NCBI RefSeq assembly: GCF_025950085.1
Contig: NZ_JAPDDS010000008.1
Location: 62,001-126,000 of the forward strand
Source of the DNA: Luteolibacter flavescens
GTDB lineage: Bacteria; Verrucomicrobiota; Verrucomicrobiia; Verrucomicrobiales; Akkermansiaceae
DNA: 64,000 bases
Direction: 5' to 3'
The notes beneath the pieces were generated by a model, which saw only the letters and a list, made by a program, of their open reading frames with translations, had not been told where the DNA came from and ran no database searches. Shown piece after piece: positions 59,808-64,000 of the stretch. The number at the start of each line of letters is the position of its first letter. Position 1 is the first letter of the stretch. The position numbers were made by a program, and so were the translations under genes.

Positions 59808-59916
59808 ACCACTGATGGACACGGATAGACACAGATAAAGGCCCTCCGACCGCGGCCTCGCAGGTTTGCTTCAAATCCTGTCTTTCATCTGTGTCCCTCA
59901 GTGTCCATCTGTGGTT
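59808..59916. repeat. palindromic repeat unit 2 of the 'ccacagatg' type
   Basis: A second copy of the same 107-109-base element in the same orientation (accactgatggacacggata onward, ending in gtgtccatctgtggtt), 47 bases after the first. Loop sequences differ, but flanking words are shared. It ends 53 bases before the GxxExxY start. Confidence 0.82.
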
Positions 59917-59969
59917 CAATCACCGAGGAAGATCGACAAGCTGTCTCACCTTCTGAAAGCCTTCTCTCG

Positions 59970-60353
59970 ATGGAATTCGAAGACCCTCCCTACCTCTACG
60001 CGGAAGAATCTCGAAGGATCATCTCGTCCGCAATGGCGGTTCACAATGAGGTCGGCCATGGCTTTCGCGAGAAAACCTATGAGAACTCCCTCGTAGTCGC
60101 ATTCCGGCAGGACGGCATCGAGTTCTCCCAACAGCCCCGCTTCCCCGTTTTCTTTCGTGGGGTGAAGGTAGACGACTTCGTCCCTGACCTCATCGCGTTC
60201 GGAAAAATCATCGTCGATGCCAAAACGGTGGACCGGATCTCCGCCGCTGAAATCGGACAAATGATCAATTATCTGCGGGTTACGAAGCTGAAACTGGCTC
60301 TCCTCCTCAATTTCAAAAATCCGAAGTTGGAAATCCGCCGCGTGGTCCTTTAG
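59970..60353 (+). CDS. GxxExxY family protein
   Basis: A 127-residue protein starting at ATG 59970; upstream codons belong to the repeat. The name motif is present as GFREKTY near residue 30 (in VGHGFREKTYENSL). Downstream are FPVFFRGVKVDDFVPDL and the PD-(D/E)xK-like pattern IIVDAKTV, then MINYLRVTKLKLALLLNF. The fold resembles a nuclease, though no activity is established for the family. Such genes are common in Verrucomicrobia and Planctomycetes. Two palindromic repeats precede it, so it could be part of a mobile unit (inference). Confidence 0.82.
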   Translation: MEFEDPPYLYAEESRRIISSAMAVHNEVGHGFREKTYENSLVVAFRQDGIEFSQQPRFPVFFRGVKVDDFVPDLIAFGKIIVDAKTVDRISAAEIGQMINYLRVTKLKLALLLNFKNPKLEIRRVVL

Positions 60354-60389
60354 CTCACGGCAAGGCTCATTTCCTGCTAGTTCGCCGCC

Positions 60390-61370
<981 letters not shown>

Positions 61371-61551
61371 GCACGCTGCGGGTCTTTGCTTCTTCGTAGC
61401 GGAAGGACTGCGTCCTTCCGGCGGGGGGCGGCATGCAGATGATCCCCGGCCCCATTTACCTACCCGTGAATGGCCCGGAGATGACTCGCGGGCGGCGATT
61501 CTCGAGCGGTACGCGAGACGCCGGAAGGACGAAGTCCTTCCGCTACAATAG

Positions 61552-61609
61552 CCAGCACGGCTCCGCGCACTACGTGCAAGATTGCCCCGGCTGCCTCGCG
61601 ACGAAGTAA
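61552..61609 (+). pseudogene. duplicated 3' end of the ABC transporter gene
   Basis: This stretch encodes HGSAHYVQDCPGCLATK followed by a stop, the same as the real gene's last 17 codons except Ala to Ser. Other base differences are synonymous, and the stop changes from TGA to TAA. There is no start, so it cannot be expressed on its own. Confidence 0.85.
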
Positions 61610-61821
61610 GCGTGCTGCGGGTCTTTGCTTCTTCGTAGCGGAAGGACTTCGTCCTTCCGGCTGGGGGGCGGCATGAAGATGAATCCCCGGTCCCATTCAC
61701 CTCTTCGTGAACGGCCCGGAGATGACTCGCGGGTGGCGATTCTCGAGCGGTACGCGAGAAGCCGGAAGGGCGCAGCCCTTCCGCTACGAGAACCAGGTCC
61801 TTCCGCTACATCGACCGCCCC

Positions 61822-62736
61822 TCACAATCCCCTGAACTCCGCCGCGAGCTTCTTCGCCGTCGCAACCGTATTCCGGTGGATCTTCGCGGTGAATTCCGGC
61901 TCGCGGTTGTAGCCGCCTCCGTAGAGGACGGCGACGGGCACGCGGTTCCGGATGAAGGCGCGGAGCAAGACGTCGTCGCGGCGTTGCAGATCCTTCACGG
62001 AAAGATGCATCTGCCCGAAGCGGTCATTGCGATGATTGTCCGCCCCGGCGATCCAGATGACGAGATCCGGCGCGAAGGTATCGAGCGCGGCGGCCAGCGT
62101 GCCGAAGAGCTGCTTGAGATACATCTCGCCCTCCACGTAGCGCACGGTCTCGACGTCCATCGAGCCCGCGACCTTCTTCGTCGGGTAGTTCCGCCCGACG
62201 TGGATCGAGTAGGTGAAGACGCGCGGGTCATTGCCGAGGATCGCGGCGGTACCATTTCCCTGATGCGCATCGGTATCCACCACCATCACCTTGATGCCGG
62301 GCTGCCTGCCCTGGAGATCGCGGATGGCGATGGCGACATCATTGAAAACACAATACCCCTCCCCGTGCTCGCGGAAGGCATGATGGGTGCCGCCGGCGAG
62401 GCACACGGCCACGCCCTCGGCGAGGGCGGCGTGGCAGGTCTGGCGGGTGGCTTCCACCTCGGTCGCGCTGCGGTGGTAGAGCTGCGGCGTCACTGGCAGA
62501 CCGAGCTGGATCTGCTCCTTCCGGTCCAGCATCCCGGAGTAGATCCGCTCGATGTAGCCGGTCTCGTGGACGGACTTGAGCAGGTGCGGATCCGCCACCT
62601 TCACCTCCACGATTTCCTCCGGGCGCAGGATGCCGCCATCCAGCAGCATGTCCTTGGAAACACGGAACTTCTCCATCGGAAACGGGTGTCCCGAGGGCAG
62701 CTTGAGTTCCAGATCCTGCGAGTAGAAGCAGCGCAT
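61822..62736 (-). CDS. histone deacetylase-family hydrolase
   Basis: A 304-residue zinc-dependent deacetylase of the HdaH/acetoin-utilisation group, ATG 62736 (MRCFYSQDLEL); the frame opens at 62748. Motifs are GGTHHAFREHGEGYCVFNDVAIA with the active-site His-His, VDTDAHQGNGT with zinc ligands Asp and His, and IWIAGADNHRNDR with the third zinc-binding Asp. The usual second His in D-x-D-x-H-H is Gln here. In bacteria these enzymes deacetylate polyamines or acetylated proteins; the substrate cannot be told. It lies between the duplicated repeat and the acetate permease genes. Confidence 0.88.
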   Translation of the reverse strand: MRCFYSQDLELKLPSGHPFPMEKFRVSKDMLLDGGILRPEEIVEVKVADPHLLKSVHETGYIERIYSGMLDRKEQIQLGLPVTPQLYHRSATEVEATRQTCHAALAEGVAVCLAGGTHHAFREHGEGYCVFNDVAIAIRDLQGRQPGIKVMVVDTDAHQGNGTAAILGNDPRVFTYSIHVGRNYPTKKVAGSMDVETVRYVEGEMYLKQLFGTLAAALDTFAPDLVIWIAGADNHRNDRFGQMHLSVKDLQRRDDVLLRAFIRNRVPVAVLYGGGYNREPEFTAKIHRNTVATAKKLAAEFRGL

Positions 62737-62748
62737 GGCGCAGGCCAC

Positions 62749-63167
62749 GCAACCACACCCCCGGGCTATTGCCCAATGGTTTTTCTGATCTCAGAAAGGA
62801 CTCGCGGCCCGGCCTCTCCATCCCCAGCTTCTACACGCGTGTATTCGTCTCACGCTTAACTACAAATGCCATCACGACCACAGTGGATCTTGGTTTGGCG
62901 CGTAGGTAGCTCGTTGGCCGCCTGCATGTTGTCTCATTGGGATCACATTGAAAACGGGACGATTCGGAAGGAAACGGTCGAGACTCCGTTCACCGACGAA
63001 TCATCAACACTTTCCGACGATGCCTTTTCGCATCTGGGCGTGGAGCGGGGGATCAGGTCCGCAGAGAATAAAGGTCCGGGCTCCGGCTGCCCGCTTGATT
63101 CCCCGTGACATCACACCGTTGGGATTTTGACAGCCTTCCGCGCCGCTGGTAGGGCTCACGGAATCCC
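62749..63167. other. 419-bp intergenic stretch before the DUF485-ActP pair
   Basis: No family-like open frame is present. I see no repeat or hairpin of note. A promoter-like pair lies at its end (63127-63155). Confidence 0.5.
63127..63155 (+). promoter_or_regulatory. possible sigma-70 promoter of the DUF485-ActP operon
   Basis: A perfect -35 hexamer ttgaca (63127-63132) and a 17-base spacer lead to tagggc (63150-63155), preceded by tg as in extended -10 elements. The -10 matches the consensus poorly, so this is tentative. Confidence 0.35.
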
Positions 63168-63497
63168 ATGGCAAACCCAACCCAACCCGACTGGGAAGCC
63201 CTCGCCAGGCTGCCCGCATTCCACGAGCTGCTCGCTGCCAAGCGGCGCTTCATCGTCCCGGCGACGATCTTTTTCCTGATCTACTACATGACCCTGCCGG
63301 TGCTGATCGGCTACTTCCCGGAAATGATGAAGCAGCCCCTGGTGGGCAAGGTGAACGGGGCCTACCTCTTCGCTTTCTCGCAGTTCCTCATGACCTTCGG
63401 CATGGCGTGGCTCTACATGCGGACGGCGCGGAAATGGGACGCCATGGAGCACGCGTTGCTCGCCTCGATCGAATCCAAGCCGAACGCCAACGCCTGA
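63168..63497 (+). CDS. DUF485 inner-membrane protein (YjcH-like)
   Basis: A 109-residue membrane protein with two helices (about 27-50 and 65-88) joined by YFPEMMKQPLVGKVNGAY. The pattern RRFIVPATIFFLIYYMTLPVLIGY and FAFSQFLMTFGMAWLYMRTARKWD is typical of DUF485/YjcH, almost always found before ActP-type symporters. It starts the operon, and the transporter follows after 4 bases. Its role in acetate uptake is family knowledge; how it acts is unknown. Confidence 0.9.
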   Translation: MANPTQPDWEALARLPAFHELLAAKRRFIVPATIFFLIYYMTLPVLIGYFPEMMKQPLVGKVNGAYLFAFSQFLMTFGMAWLYMRTARKWDAMEHALLASIESKPNANA

Positions 63498-63501
63498 ACC
63501 G

Positions 63502-64000
63502 ATGCCCTCCGCCATCACCCCGATGCTCTCCGCCATCCAGTTCACCCCGGCGCTGTGGATGTTCCTCGCCTTCGTGGCGCTCACGCTGGTCATCACCTAC
63601 TTCAGCGCGCGAAAGGCCACCGGCTCCGCCAGCTACTTCGCCGCCGGCCGCTCGATCAAGGGCTGGCAAAACGGCCTGGCCGTGGCCGGTGACTACATGA
63701 GCGCCGCCAGCTTCCTCGGCATCTCCGGCATGATCGCCTTCAAGGGCTACGACGGCTTCATGTACTCCGTCGGCTTCCTCGTCGCCTACCTCACCGTGCT
63801 GCTGCTGGTCGCGGAGCCGCTGCGGAATGCCGGGAAATACACCATGGCGGACCTGCTCGCCTACCGCATGAGCCCGCGGCCCGTGCGTGCGATGGCCTCG
63901 CTGAGCACCTTGGTCGTTTCCATCATCTACATGATCGCCCAGATGGTCGGCTCCGGCGTGATCATCAAGGAACTCATCCATGTGGAATTCGCCCCTGCCG
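63502..64000 (+). CDS. actP: ActP-like sodium:solute symporter, partial
   Basis: The first 166 codons of a solute:sodium symporter; the gene runs past the window end. At least four membrane helices are visible. GSASYFAAGRSIKGWQNGLA and GDYMSAASFLGISG match the N-terminal region of acetate/pyruvate permeases such as ActP, with the conserved Asp-Tyr-Met-Ser-Ala-Ala. With DUF485 it should import acetate or a similar short carboxylate. A family relation to other SSS members (proline, pantothenate) is less likely given the DUF485 partner. No stop is seen before 64000. Confidence 0.88.
   Translation, partial: MPSAITPMLSAIQFTPALWMFLAFVALTLVITYFSARKATGSASYFAAGRSIKGWQNGLAVAGDYMSAASFLGISGMIAFKGYDGFMYSVGFLVAYLTVLLLVAEPLRNAGKYTMADLLAYRMSPRPVRAMASLSTLVVSIIYMIAQMVGSGVIIKELIHVEFAPA

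Overview
The window is high-GC bacterial DNA and most likely comes from a member of the Verrucomicrobiota, plausibly the Luteolibacter/Haloferula side of Verrucomicrobiae. The pointers are a Verru_Chthon pseudopilin cassette, an ECF sigma factor with a membrane segment and a long helical C-terminal extension, large modular exported proteins ending in a DPDxDxxxNxxE-type module, a MurC-MurB fusion, a GxxExxY gene beside 'ccacagatg...' palindromes, and several families of short dispersed inverted repeats. The genus is inferred from gene content only.

Layout. 68-10523: a five-gene, translationally coupled operon. Four genes encode type IV pilin-like proteins in the order D-B-C-A, and the fifth a 1430-residue exported modular protein. 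It ends at a strong terminator facing a secreted alpha/beta hydrolase. 12010-15518: small stress-type genes (host-attachment family, short ribosome hibernation factor, YqjD-like and DUF4235 membrane proteins) and an FAD oxidoreductase with a Rieske domain. 15757-22022: two large PAS-rich hybrid histidine kinases on the plus strand. 22134-29096: a small helical protein, a 1572-residue GH106-type rhamnosidase and a divergent AraC regulator. 29149-34991: a YhaN/YhaO-type ATPase and nuclease pair, an FKBP isomerase and a GH25-like lipoprotein.

35100-41170: biosynthesis. purE-purK are divergent from thrB; thrB and thrC are separated by an oppositely oriented toxin-antitoxin pair; a DUF2264 protein follows. 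41269-49673: part of a dcw cluster on the minus strand, transcribed murG, murC-murB fusion, ddl, ftsQ, ftsA, ftsZ. Upstream of murG is about 800 bp without a convincing gene, then the sigma factor fusion, a PHP histidinol-phosphatase and a divergent phosphotransacetylase. 54770-63167: a 655-bp nested inverted repeat, an exonuclease/endonuclease-family protein, DoxX, PgsA, an unknown exported protein, Der GTPase, a GxxExxY protein preceded by two palindromic repeats, a peptide-type ABC ATPase whose 3' end is duplicated in tandem with a REP-like unit, and an HDAC-family deacetylase. The window closes in a DUF485-ActP acetate transport pair cut by the right edge.

The most interesting block is 68-10523. 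The order and N-termini of the four pilin-like proteins match the GspH-I-J-K minor pseudopilins of type II secretion: three carry a class III-like prepilin motif, and the last is large and lacks the +5 acid, as GspK does. Here the GspK-like subunit is about four times the usual size and is followed after one base by a surface-type protein that could be its cargo or partner. This equivalence is my inference. No tRNA, rRNA or CRISPR array was seen.
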